A DNA stretch of 64,000 nt from Sternotherus odoratus (Eukaryota; Chordata; Testudines; Kinosternidae), in contig JAVMKO010000007.1 of assembly GCA_032164245.1 (NCBI GenBank), positions 2,914,001 to 2,978,000 on the forward strand. Direction: 5' to 3'. The notes beneath the pieces are model-generated. The model saw only the letters and a program-made list of their open reading frames with translations. It did no database searches and was not told the origin of the DNA. Each line of letters begins with the position of its first letter. Position 1 is the first letter of the stretch. Position numbers and translations under genes: made by a program. Positions 49,815-60,583 of the stretch are shown here, in pieces.

Positions 49815-51570
49815 CAGGCCTTGTGTACACTTGCAAGTTGGAGTGCATTAAATCAGCCCTACCACCTGAGGTGTCCATGCTGGCAAGGCACGTCGAGTGC
49901 CCAGACTCCATAGCTGGAGCACCCCCTGATAATCCACCTCTCTGAGAAGCATAACGCTTGCTGTGCCCCAGCTGGAGGGCCGTGGTGCCAGTGTGGACGC
50001 CTTGGTCTGTTAATGCACTCTGATCAGCCTCCAGAAGTGTCCCACAATGCCTGTTCTATCCACTCTGGTCATCACTTTGCACTCTACTGCCCTGCCTGCA
50101 GGTGAGCAACCATCAGACCTGCCCTTTAAAGTCGCTGGGAATTTTGAAAATCCCTTTCCTGTTTGCTCAGCCAGGTGTGGAGTGCTCTCCGTGCACCTTT
50201 CCAGGTGACCATGCCTCCAAGCGCCAGACGATCCCCAGCATGGAGCAGTGGCGAGGTGCTGGACTCCATCAGCATTTGTGGGGGAGGAAGCTGTCCAGTC
50301 CCAGCGGCACTCGAGCCGTAGGAATTACGATACCTCCGGGTAGATATCCAGGGACATGATGGAAAGGGGCCATGCCCGGGACGCAGTGCAGGCTTAAAGT
50401 GAAGGAGCTGTGGAATGTCTACCACAAAGCGCGCGAGGCAAACCGCCGCTCCGGTGCTGCCCCTGCGACCTGCTGTTTCTACAAGGAGTTGGACGTAATT
50501 CTTGGAGGTGACCCCACCTCCACTCCAAAGACCACCATGGACACCTCCGAGCCCAGTTCAACAAGGCCGGAGGAGGAGGAAAGCCAGAGTGAGGGTGCTG
50601 AGGAGGAGGGGGACAGCCCGGCAGCCCGAGATGCATGCAAGCAGGAGCTGTTCTTAAGCCGGGAGGAAGGTAGCCAGTCGCAGCGGCCGGTGGTTGGGAA
50701 GAACAAACGGCGAAGGAGGTGCCTGGTAAGTGGCTTTTATTCTGGGAAGGAAGTTGTTCAGTGCGGACTCTTGGGGCGAGGAGGGTCAGGGCTGCAGGCA
50801 TGCCTAGGTGCAGAACAGGGCGTTGATGTGCGCTCTCACATCGCGGTGATCGGCCTCCGGGGTCTCTTCAAAGGTCTCATGCAGACGCTGGGCCATGCGC
50901 TTGTGCAGATTCCTTGGCAGAACCACTGTGCTCCTTGTCCCAGTCAGGCTAACATGAACAAACCACTGTGCCATGGGGGTGGAGGGTGGGGACCATTGCG
51001 GCACACAGGCAAGCTGTGGCTGGGCCAGGACGGAAGCCACATTGTAGCAGAAGATCCTCCCTTGCTGCCCAGGTCACCCTCAGCAGCAAGATGTCTTCCA
51101 GGACAAACTCATCCTGTGGAAAATGTGGGGATGGTGTTGAGTACAGGGGGCCCCCTGCAGCTGTTGGCTCTCCCCAAGGCACAGAACCCCAGAGGACAGT
51201 ACGGCCATGAAACAATCAGTCCCCGCCCCCCACTGCGGTTACTCAACATTTCAGGGACATGTGCGCTCGCCTTGGGACAGGCAGTTTGTGGTGTTGTGTG
51301 CACTGTGCGGTCGAATCGCTGCTCTGGCTAGTGTTCACAATGCCGCCTCTGTTAAGTCTTGCGTTTTGGCTTTACAGATGCAACCTTGAGATCCCAGCCG
51401 TCCTTCTTCTCAACGGCCAAAAGGCTGCAAAGACTTAGGAAGCGGCCGCGAAGGAGCAAAGGGGACATCCTGCTGCCGCCAGCTGCCTCCACCACCTGTA
51501 GCCACCCAGCCCTGCAAACTACAACCTTTACCCACTGCACTCAACCCCCATCACCAAGCGTTTTATCCAG
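49815..51570 (+). mobile_element. Harbinger-like element with Myb/SANT-like gene, decayed
   Basis: Left end resembles the aggccttgtgtacactt type; then a 5' leader and two coding blocks separated by an intron-like stretch. Block 1 is the Myb/SANT-like DNA-binding protein at 50211-50730, block 2 is at 51376-51520 after acceptor ggctttacag. The middle (50750-51370) has a minus-strand frame (MASVLAQPQ...) of unclear meaning. No right end or target duplication found. Confidence 0.55.
50211..51520 (+). pseudogene. Myb/SANT-like DNA-binding domain (MSANTD-type) pseudogene
   Basis: Starts MPPSARRSPAWSSGEVLDSI; after a frameshift WGEEAVQSQRHSSRRNYDTS, then a stop; after another shift QCRLKVKELWNVYHKAREAN and RRSGAAPATCCFYKELDVIL, the trihelix-like Myb/SANT domain of Harbinger-type DNA-binding proteins. 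An acidic linker (EEEESQSEGAEEEGD) follows, ending before donor gtaagt at 50727. Second exon: DATLRSQPSFFSTAKRLQRL. Families of such genes are abundant in turtle genomes. This copy has at least two frameshifts and one stop. Confidence 0.65.
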
Positions 51571-51901
51571 CCTGATTGGTCATATTGTCAGGGATTTTCC
51601 CATCTCCACAATAAAACTTCAAATCGAGCAAAATGTTTTGTTCAAACCAAAACTATTTTTTTTCCAGTTTGGCCAGAGAAGTGGGAAAAAAAGAAAAGAA
51701 AAAGATCACCCCAGGTCTAGATGGATGATCAGAGGCACAGATTTAGGACCCAGGCCCTGAGTCCTGAGATGAGCCATACGAGAAGTTTGGTTTGGAAGTG
51801 TACCTGAGTTCTTGCTTTCTGCGGGAGAGGCAGCTTTGGTTGTTGGTATAAAACATTTGCCATTTCATAGGAAAGTTACAGCTGGGCACGTCTCCCTAAT
51901 T

Positions 51902-52126
51902 CAGGGGTGGGCAAACTTTTTGGCCCAAGGACCATACCTGGGTGGGGAAATTGCATGCAGGGCCATGGGGCAGGGGGCTGGGTTGCGGGAGGAAGTGCAG
52001 GGTGTGGAGTGCAGTGTGCAGGAAGGGACTCAGCAGCCGGCACCATTGGGGTGGCTATCCTGCAGGCCAGCTCCAAAGCCCCGAGGGGCTGAATCCGGCC
52101 CACGGAACATAGTTTGCCCACCCTTG
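51902..52126. mobile_element. hAT-type MITE (225 bp)
   Basis: Ends CAGGGGTGGGCAAACTTTTT and AGTTTGCCCACCCTTG; duplication ccctaatt / ccctaatc (7 of 8) at 51894-51901 and 52127-52134. Related ends to 36350-36876. Confidence 0.88.
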
Positions 52127-52647
52127 CCCTAATCTCCCAGCAGTGCTTATCTGACCCTGTAATGTTCTCCAGGATGTTGCAAGAAGGAAAGGAGCCGAGA
52201 GATTTCCAAAGAAAAGTGTGGAAGGGAAGATGCGAGAGGGTGGGTCAGACGGGAAAGTGAAATGGGAGGCAGAGGAGGGGCAGGAGAGGAGGAGCATTTG
52301 ACGTGAATATAAAGTACAAGATAAAGTGGTGACCTCAACATTTTTGTTGCAGTCCCTCTCCTGGATCTCTTCCCACCAGCACTAAATAAGAGCCTGGGGC
52401 CATTCTTCTGCCCATATGTCTCACTTCACTCCCACCAGCTGGCACTAGAATTGTACAAAGTCTCACACTATTTGGTGTCATCTTAAAGCACCCAGGTCCT
52501 GGAGTCATGGATTAAGTGAGGCCTTGTTATCAAAATTATTATGTAGCCCTCCGTGTTGCAGAGAAAAGCTCGTGAACGTGACCCCGAAAGAGACAATATC
52601 CACGACCCACAATTTTTTAAAAAAATGCTCAATTTTTAAGCCAGTCT

Positions 52648-53670
52648 CATAGAATCATAGAATATCAGGGTTGGAAGGGACCTCAGGAGGTCATCTAGTC
52701 CAACCCCCTGCTCAAAGCAGGACCAACCCCAACTAAATCATCCCAGCCACGGCTTTGTCAAGCCTGACCTTAAAAACCTCTAAGGAAGGTGATTCTACCA
52801 CCGCCCTAGGTAACCCATTCCAGTGCTTCACCACCCTCCTAGTGAAAAAGTTTTTCCTAATATCCAATCTAAACCTTCCCACCTGCAACTTGAGACCATT
52901 ACTCCTTGTTCGGTCATCTGCTACCACTGAGAGCAGTCTAGATCCATCCTCTTTAGAACCCCCTTTCAGGTAGTTGAAAGCAGCTATCAAATCTCCCCTC
53001 AGTCTTCTCTTCTGTGGACTAAACAATCCCAGTTCTCTCAGCCTCTCCTCATAAGTCATGCGCTCCAGGCCCCTAATCATTTTTGTTGCCCTTCTCTGGA
53101 CTCTTTCCAATTTTGCCACATCCTTCTTGTAGTGTGGGCCCCAAAATTGGACACAGTACTCCAGATGAGGCCTCACCAATGTCGAATAGAGGGGAACGAT
53201 CACGTCCCTTGTTCTGCTGGCAATGCCCCTACTTATACAGCCCAAAATGCCATTAGCCTTCTTGGCAACAAGGGCACACTGTTGACTCATATCCAGCTTC
53301 TCATCCACTGTAATCCCTAGGTCCTTTTCTGCAGAACTGCTGCCTAGCCATTCGGTCCCTACTCTGTAGCAGTGCATGGGATTCTTCCGTCCTTAGTGCA
53401 GGACTCTGCACTTCTCCTTGTTGAACCTCATCAAATTTCTTTTGGCCCAGTCCTCTAATTTGTCTAGGTCTCTCTGGACCCTATCCCTACCCTCCAGTGT
53501 ATCTACCACTCCTCCCAGTTTAGTGTCATCTGCAAACTTGCTGAGGGTGCAATCCACACCATCCTCCAGATCATTGCTAAAGATATTGAATAAAACCAGC
53601 CCCAGGACCGACCGTTGGGGCACTCCGCTTGATACCGGCTGCCAACTAGATATAGAGCCACTGATCACTA
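52648..53670 (-). mobile_element. CR1 LINE, RT C-terminal half well preserved
   Basis: 3' end at 52648 (catagaatcatagaatatca). The minus-strand frame 53377-52733 is open for 214 residues: [60 protein letters not shown]. The upstream frame includes [10 protein letters not shown] and FADD (motif for RT catalysis, near 53520). 5'-truncated at about 53670. Little decayed, so a young copy. Confidence 0.93.
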
Positions 53671-53950
53671 GCGGCAAAGGGCTAACGTAGTGACCATCTT
53701 TACAAAGGTGCAGAAAGGAGAAAAAAAGGGACATATAAAATATTCCATGTGCAAATATCTGGGCACATGAAGGAGTCATCACTAGCAGCCAAGAATTTAC
53801 CAGGAACAAGTCATGCCAAACCAGCCCGATTTCCTTCAATGACCGGGAAGTTGGTTTGGTGGATAGGGGGAGTGCAGTGGATGTAATATACCCGGACTTG
53901 AGCAAGGCTTTTGCAACAGTCTCATAAGGAAGCAGGCTCGGTAGAACTAT
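53671..53950 (+). mobile_element. CR1 fragment, sense, abutting the 52.6-kb copy head to head
   Basis: tcatcactagcagccaagaa, aggaacaagtcatgccaaac and aatatacccggacttgagca match a CR1 RT/EN segment in sense orientation. It begins where the antisense copy ends. Confidence 0.6.
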
Positions 53951-55015
53951 CATGAAGTGGATACGTAATTGGTTTTGTGAAATACTGCACGCGGGCTGCT
54001 GCTTTGGGTGAACGAGGCACCATCTGAACGGTATGGTTTCTGTAGACATGAAGGCCATCCAAAAATGTGGCCTAGATGTATTTTTAATAAAAAGAAAGAC
54101 CGAAGAATGAAGATTAAATAAAATATTGATGCTTTTACATTGTAAATAGAGATCCCTGTCCAAGGCTTTAGATACCCTAATGTCATTAATTAATTGAACT
54201 AAATCTCAGCAGAATTAAAAATCATCACTACTTCAGGAACTCAGCCAGCCACCTACATCTTCGTCCTGTAGGAAGCTCGCCCACAGCCCTCTTCCCCAAA
54301 CAGATGCCTTTTGCAGCAAGCCCAGAAAGTCTCAAACGAATGAAGGAGGGATTTGAGGTCACAAGGGGCACAAAGGGAACATGGGAATAGGAAGTGGAAG
54401 GGGAGGGAGAATGACTTTTCACAGGGCCCAGTTCAGCCCAGCATGCAAGAACATGCTTAAGTTTGAGAATGTGCTTCTCGCTGGTCAGCAAAGCTCAGTG
54501 CTGAACAGGGATGCTTCCTGGAGGTCTTAGCTCTTTCAGAGTTAACCCAGCTAGAACAATGTGTACAACCCAGGGGAGCAGATGCTCCGGGACTGGATAC
54601 AAACCATGTCGGCGCCTTTAGATAATATAATCCAAAAGTCATTCGCGTCACATAAACTCCGTGTTTTCAGCCACAAGAACGCCTCATGTAACATGCAATT
54701 ATAACCTGATACCTTTTTCTTCCTTTACTCAGCTTGACTTTGGATCAATTATTATCAGTAGGGCCCTACCAAATTCACGGTCAATTTCACGGTCCTCAGA
54801 TTTAAAAAAATAATGTCACGATTTCAGATATTTAAATCTGAACTGTCACCGTGTTGTAACCAGGGGGTTCCCAAGCCAAAAGGGAGTGCTAGGGGGCAGG
54901 GGTCGTGGCATTGCCACCCTTCATTCTGCACTGCTGCTGGCGGCAGCGCGGCCTTCAGAGCTGGGCTCCTAGCCAGCAGCTGCGGAACTACCTGCAGCGG
55001 GGGGGAGGTTACCGA
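53951..55015. other. Intergenic, nothing recognised
   Basis: No exon or repeat identified; 54880-55000 is GC-rich. Confidence 0.4.
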
Positions 55016-55019
55016 AGAT

Positions 55020-55612
55020 GGATCTGACCTGACCCTAGGATTCTAGTCTGTAAAAGAAGCTTATTGGAACATCTCTGAGGGTGAGATTTCATCTGTAATC
55101 AGTTTCTTAATGTATTAGGCTTAGATTTGCATGTTTTTGTTCTATTTTGCTTGGTAATTTACTTTGTTCTGTCTGTTATTACTTGGAACCACTTAGATCC
55201 TACTTTTTATATTTAACAAAATCGCTTTTTGCGTATAAATTAACCCAGAGTAAGTAAGTAATTCCTGGGGGAGCAAACAGCTGTGCATATCTCTCTATCA
55301 GTGTTATAGAGTGCGGACAATTTATGAATTAACCCTGTATAAGCTTTATAGAGAGTAAAATGAATTTATTTGGGGTTTGGAGCCCATTGGGAACTTGGTG
55401 TCTGGGTGCTAGAGACTCTCAGCCATTTTCAGGTAAGTCTGCAGTTTTGGGGGGACGTGGTTCAGACCCTGGGTGTGTGTCGGAGTAGGCTGGCGTGTCT
55501 GGCTCAACAAGGCAGGGTTCTGGAATCCCAAGCTGCCAGGGAAACCGGCTCAGAGATCATCTCAGCACATCAGGTGGCAGTTCCCAAGGGGGTTTCTGTG
55601 ACAACCCATCAC
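55020..55612. repeat. LTR-like interspersed repeat fragment
   Basis: AT-rich part (tttgttctgtctgttattac) with 55370-55600 containing cattttcaggtaagtctgca and ctggctcaacaaggcagggt. Resembles in layout the repeat at 7216-7720. Class not established. Confidence 0.35.
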
Positions 55613-56335
55613 ACCCCTTTCACTAGAATGTCAAGTCTCGCGAACCCCTCCTCCTAAGAATGAATATTTCCAGGGATTTTCTCCTTTACCTGAGTATAAA
55701 TTATAATAGCAGTGATCTTGGCAATGTAAAATTTGTTTATGACATGCTTATTACACATTATTTATTGTTAATTAACATTTATAATTACAGTATTTTTATT
55801 ACATTATAAATGGCAATGCTCTTCCAAGATCTCACTTTCGTAGCTTGTATCACTTTGAATAAGCCTGTTATAAGACAAGGCTCCTGTGTTTCATCCAGGA
55901 GTATCAGATGTGAAACAGCAGGAAGGGATTTAAGAAGACAACTCAAAGAGTTCCTCCTACACAAGCATTTAGGTCTTGAGTAGTCCAGGCAACTAACGCA
56001 CGTTACGACAAAACTTAAACTTGTTCTTCATAATCATTGTAAAAACAATACTAGCTGCCTATTTAATTTTAAAAACAGCAAAAAATATCCACCTCCCTTT
56101 CCATTTTATATAAGGAGTCTTGAAGTTTAAATTTCCTCAGAGTGATAGAGATGCTTGTTTGATCTGCTTCGCTCTTGGAAGTCCAGGGGCTCCGGGCTGC
56201 TGGCCTCATGCTGCTGGGGATCTCTAGGGACAGCTCTGTCCACGATTAGGAAATTTTTTCCCGAGACCCCCCCCCCCCCCCCCCGTAACATTTTGTGAAG
56301 CCCCAGGGGTTCATGAACCCCAGTTTGGGAACCAC
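55613..56335. mobile_element. Truncated hAT, inverted relative of the intron-6 copy
   Basis: Right end CAGTTTGGGAACCACTG is intact; the left end lacks its terminus. Reverse complement matches 41340-42200 block by block (acccctttcacta; gtatcagatgtgaaacagca; ataatcattgtaaaaac). It has no SINE, so shows the empty site of the intron-6 insertion (gtcttgaagtttaaatttcc). Confidence 0.85.
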
Positions 56336-56336
56336 T

Positions 56337-57485
56337 GGACTAGATGATCTGGCCTATTTCAAAGCTAGCAATGAGCTATTTTTGAGCTAAAGCGAGCCCT
56401 GAAGAAATGTTAAGAGAACCCATCCATTTTAAAAAGAAGCAATTTTCATTCTTTAGGGCTCCTAGATATTTCGAAGTATTTCCTTGTAACTTTCCCCAAA
56501 ATTCCATCTCTACCCTACCAGTGAACATGTGAATTTCTATTAAGGCTGGGAGGTGAGGGTATTCCTTACTGAGAGACTGATCCAAAACCCACAGTGGTCA
56601 ATGGGAGTTTTTTCATTGATTTCAGTGGATCAGGCCATAACAGAGAGAACGATACCCCACTTCACCCTTGGCTATGGCAGAGAAAAGTATGCAGCCGTTG
56701 AATTTGCTTCTCTCGCGCCCGGGTGTATTTTAGCCGACTCACTGCAGGAAGTGGCTATGAATACTGTGGGACACACACCCTTTAGGGCCTTGATTCACAA
56801 ATGTATTTAGGCACCAAACTCCCATTCAGAGGCCACGGGCCACGGACATCACTTTTTGGCCGGGTCAAACCTGGATCGATCGATCTAAGTTACGCAACAT
56901 CAGCTATGCAAATAGCGTAGCTAAAGTCGACGTACTTAGAGCTACTTACTGTGGTGTCTTCACTGTGGTAGGTCGCCTGCTGATACTCCCCCCATCAACG
57001 CCACCTACACATCTTACTCCAATAGAGTACCGGAATTGATGGGAGAGCTCGCGGTGGTCAATTTATCACATCTTGGCTAGACGTAATAAATTGACCCCAG
57101 TAGAAGTCACTCTGGAGGTAAGTGTAGACACGCGAGTGGCATTATAACCCAGTGTGCCAGGTTGCAATGCCACTCACTCAGATTTGGAGGGGATGGGTAT
57201 AGGGGGGAGGGAACAGGCAGATGGTGGGGGAGGGGAAAATGCCTGAGAGGGGGAAGAGGAAGGTCTAGCAGAGGGAGAAAATCTATAGTTTCCCCCCTTT
57301 AAACGGTGCTCTTCCCAGTCCCATTGAAAGTCAAGGAAGTTAACTTTAAACACATGCTAAAGGTCCCCTGACTTCAATTGTATTTAAGCCCACACACAAG
57401 CACTTTGCCAGATGGGGCCATATTGTGGTGAATTTTATTAAAAATTACAAAGCAAATAAATATAAATAAATCCTAAGGAAAAGTG
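56337..57485. repeat. Intergenic with a MITE-like repeat at 56885-57135
   Basis: The 56885-57135 part (gctaaagtcgacgtacttag, agtaccggaattgatgggag, gtaataaattgaccccagta) is a common turtle non-autonomous DNA-element type with internal inverted segments. Nothing recognised on either side. Confidence 0.5.
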
Positions 57486-57488
57486 ATG

Positions 57489-58342
57489 AGGAGGAGTGGT
57501 AGATACACTGGAGGGTAGGGATAGGATACAGAGGGACCTAGACAAATTAGAGGACTGGGCCAAAAGAAATTTGATGAGGTTCAACAAGAACAAGTGCAGA
57601 GTCCTACACTTAGGACGGAAGAATCCCATGCACTGCTACAGACTAGGGACCGAATGGCTAGGCAGCAGTTCTGCAGAAAAAGACCTAGGGATTACAGTGG
57701 ATGAGAAGCTGGATATGAGTCAACAGTGTGCCCTTGTTGCCAAGAAGGCTAATGGCATTTTGGGCTGTATAAGTAGGGGCATTGCCAGCAGATCGAGGGA
57801 CGTGATCGTTCCCCTCTATTCGACATTGGTGAGGCCTCATCTGGAGTACTGTGTCCAGTTTTGGGGCCCACACTACAAGAAGGATGTGGAAAAATTGGAA
57901 AGAGTCCAGAGAAGGGCAACAAAAATGATTAGGGGCCTGGAGCACATGACTTATGAGGGAACTGGGATTGTTTAGTCTACAGAAGAGAAGAGTGAGGGGA
58001 GATTTGATAGCTGCTTTCAACTCCCTGAAAGGGGGTTCTAAAGAGGATGGATCTAGAGTGTTCTCAGTGGTACCAGATGCCAGAACAAGGAGTAATGGTC
58101 TCAAGTTGCAGTGGGGAAGGTTTAGGTTGGCTATTAGGAAAAACATTTTCACTAGGAGGGTGAAGCACTGTAATGGGTTACCTAGGGAGGTGGTGGAATC
58201 TCCTTCCTTAGAGGCTTTTAAGGTCAGGCTTGACAAAGCCCTGGCTGGGATGATTTAGTTGGGGATTGGTCCTGCTTTGAGCAGGGGGTTGGACTAGAAC
58301 CTCCTGAGGTCCCTTCCAACCCTGATATTCTATGATTCTATG
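57489..58342 (+). mobile_element. CR1 LINE, 5'-truncated, sense
   Basis: Runs from [20 protein letters not shown] (57505) through [20 protein letters not shown] and [20 protein letters not shown] to the 3' end ttctatgattctatga. One frameshift near 57960 splits the frame. Very similar to the 52.6-kb copy, so the same young subfamily. Confidence 0.93.
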
Positions 58343-60402
58343 AGTCAAACTATTGTATAAAGATAATCCAGATTACGCACTAACAGCATAAGATCCACAT
58401 CAGACAGAAATAAAGAATAAATGAGTAGCGGCTATATTTGCAGTTAGTTAATTATTAGGTGTGTGAAATGAAGGTATGGGAAAATAGAGGAGGAGTGTTT
58501 TGGATGAAATATTTTGCTAAGGCAGAGCATCCACCCACATGGTTTGGAATTAAATCAAAATTATTATTTATATATGCACTATTTTAAAAAATAATATTTA
58601 TAGGCCAGACACAAAATTAAGCCAGATTTCCTCATTAATTTTGGCAAAGTTCTGCCTGCAGTTTAAAGGAGTTTGATTTATTTTCTTTGCCCTGAGGTCT
58701 TAACTTCTTTGAAAAAGGGGACGCTGGCCCCAGGAAAAGCATGGCCCCATCTCAATCCTATTTTAAGTTTTCAGAGCAGAGGGAAGGCATGGAATATGGT
58801 GGCTATAAAAATGTAAGCACACGACTTGCTCAGGACTCATGGCTTGCAAGGACTCATTACGCAGCTTGGGCTGCATTTCTTCGTTTCTCTTTTTCACTTC
58901 AGCACATTAAAGGACCCACTGACACCTCGTGAAGGGCTTTGAAGAGATTTTACGCAACATTTTAATCATTTACATTTAAATTTGGAAACAGGGAGACTTT
59001 TTTGAGGTTGGCACTGAGAGAAAATATGCACCCAAATCCCACTGAAATTCAATGAAAGTTGAGGGCCTGGTCTCTTGAAAACCACACTCTGAATTGCCAC
59101 TATGCGCCTGAGAACTGTTAGGTGATGCTCCTTTCTCACCAAGGTTTAGATAGTGTGGCACACACCCTCCTGTCCAGTATAGGATGACTACTGCATGAAC
59201 CAGTTCCTCATTTTTGTTGTCTGAGCAAATAGGAGAGACCTTGTCGCCAGACTCTTTTCTGCATTACTGGATGGCGTTTTCAGCAATTTGACACAATGAA
59301 TGTCCTGTGGTTTTCTTGTCTGACATCTGACACGGCAGCTCCTAGGCCACCGACAGCCGGGTGACTGAGGGTCTTCTGGGAACTGTGAGGGGATCTGGGA
59401 CAGGACAGCAGTGAAGAAGCCCCGCCGTGGTACAGCCAATACTAACCCGTTTGACCGGGGAACGTATTTACTGCACTTCCGTAACCGACGCAGCAGGTTC
59501 AGAGGTGCCAGGGCTGGGAGCGGCCAAGCCCAGCGGTGCCGGGACTCAGCCCGGACAAGCCCTGGAACAAAGAAAGAGCTGCTTGACTCCATCTTGCCAG
59601 TCCATTAGCCAGGGGCAGGTTACAGCCCACTGGAAGAAGGTGGGAGAACTGGGAGATGAACTCTCAGCATCCCAACTCATTCCTTGGCCCTCTCTGTGCC
59701 CCCCAGACTCGGGGGAGGGAGGGTTGGTAAACCACAAACTAGCCCTTTAGCTTTCCAAGGCTGCAGTGTGGTGGGCAAGTCCGTTCCCATGGGAGCTTTC
59801 ACAAAACAGAGGGCATGGTTCGGGGCCTGCCCCCAATAATCAGCGAGGGCACAGAACTCCTCCGGCCCCGGGGCAGTGCAGGGGACATGGACCGTGCCCC
59901 TCCAAAAGCAGTGAGATTTAAATGTAGGGTATGGCAAATAGCAGAGAGAGGGATATGAAAGCGTACACCAAGGAACCCCATTCAAGTCAAGGGAAATTAA
60001 GGCTTCTGCTGCCGTAAGGAGAAAGCAGCGTCTGGTTAGTGCGACGTGCTATTGATTTCTGAAAAAGGAATCATATCAACGTCCCTTACAACAATAAATG
60101 ACGTTGGGTTGAAATACGGAGTTCCTTTTCCTACTTGATTTTCACATTCACCGTGATGTTAACTCTGAGAGCTGTGCTGAAACAAGCGGACTGCTTCAGG
60201 GAAGAAAGGTTACTATCGGGCAAATTCCTGCTGAGGCTGCAGGAGGGTTACTCCCATGTGACTATGGCTGGCACGGGAACAAACAGAAGGGCTGACATTC
60301 GGAAGGACTCGGTGTGCTTCTTTTTGCTATTTTATTTAAAGTGCACGGAGCCAGAAGTGCAGGGGATAGGCATAAAGAGTAGACATCTTGAAAGACTTGA
60401 AA
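58343..60402. other. Intergenic, nothing recognised
   Basis: No exon or repeat identified. Confidence 0.4.
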
Positions 60403-60583
60403 GGGGGGAGGGATAGCTCAGTGGTTTGAGCATTGCCCCCCCCCCCCAACCCAGGGTTGTGAGTTCAATCCTTGAGGGGGCCATTTAGGGATATGGGGCA
60501 AAAATAGGGATTGGTCCTGCTTTGAACAAGGGGTTGGACTAGATGGTCTCCTGAGGTCCCTTCCAACTCTGAGATTCTATGAT
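60403..60583 (+). mobile_element. Cry I-type tRNA-derived SINE, sense
   Basis: A box TAGCTCAGTGG at 60414-60424, B box GAGTTCAATCC at 60461-60471, linker gggatatggggcaaaaatag, CR1-like tail ggggttggactagatggtct ending attctatgat. The poly-C run within the tRNA part (60435-60447) is an expansion that would spoil the tRNA fold. Supports a hidden-necked turtle. Confidence 0.9.

Noticed and set aside
50372..51331. A single 319-residue frame as an intact gene
   Set aside because: Only its first 115 residues or so match the Myb/SANT-like protein; the domain's N-terminus is in other frames upstream and the rest runs into an intron. It is a pseudogene.
60403..60583. tRNA gene (A and B boxes)
   Set aside because: The boxes belong to a tRNA-derived SINE: no cloverleaf, a poly-C run in the body, and a CR1-like tail. 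The same applies to 41501-41693.
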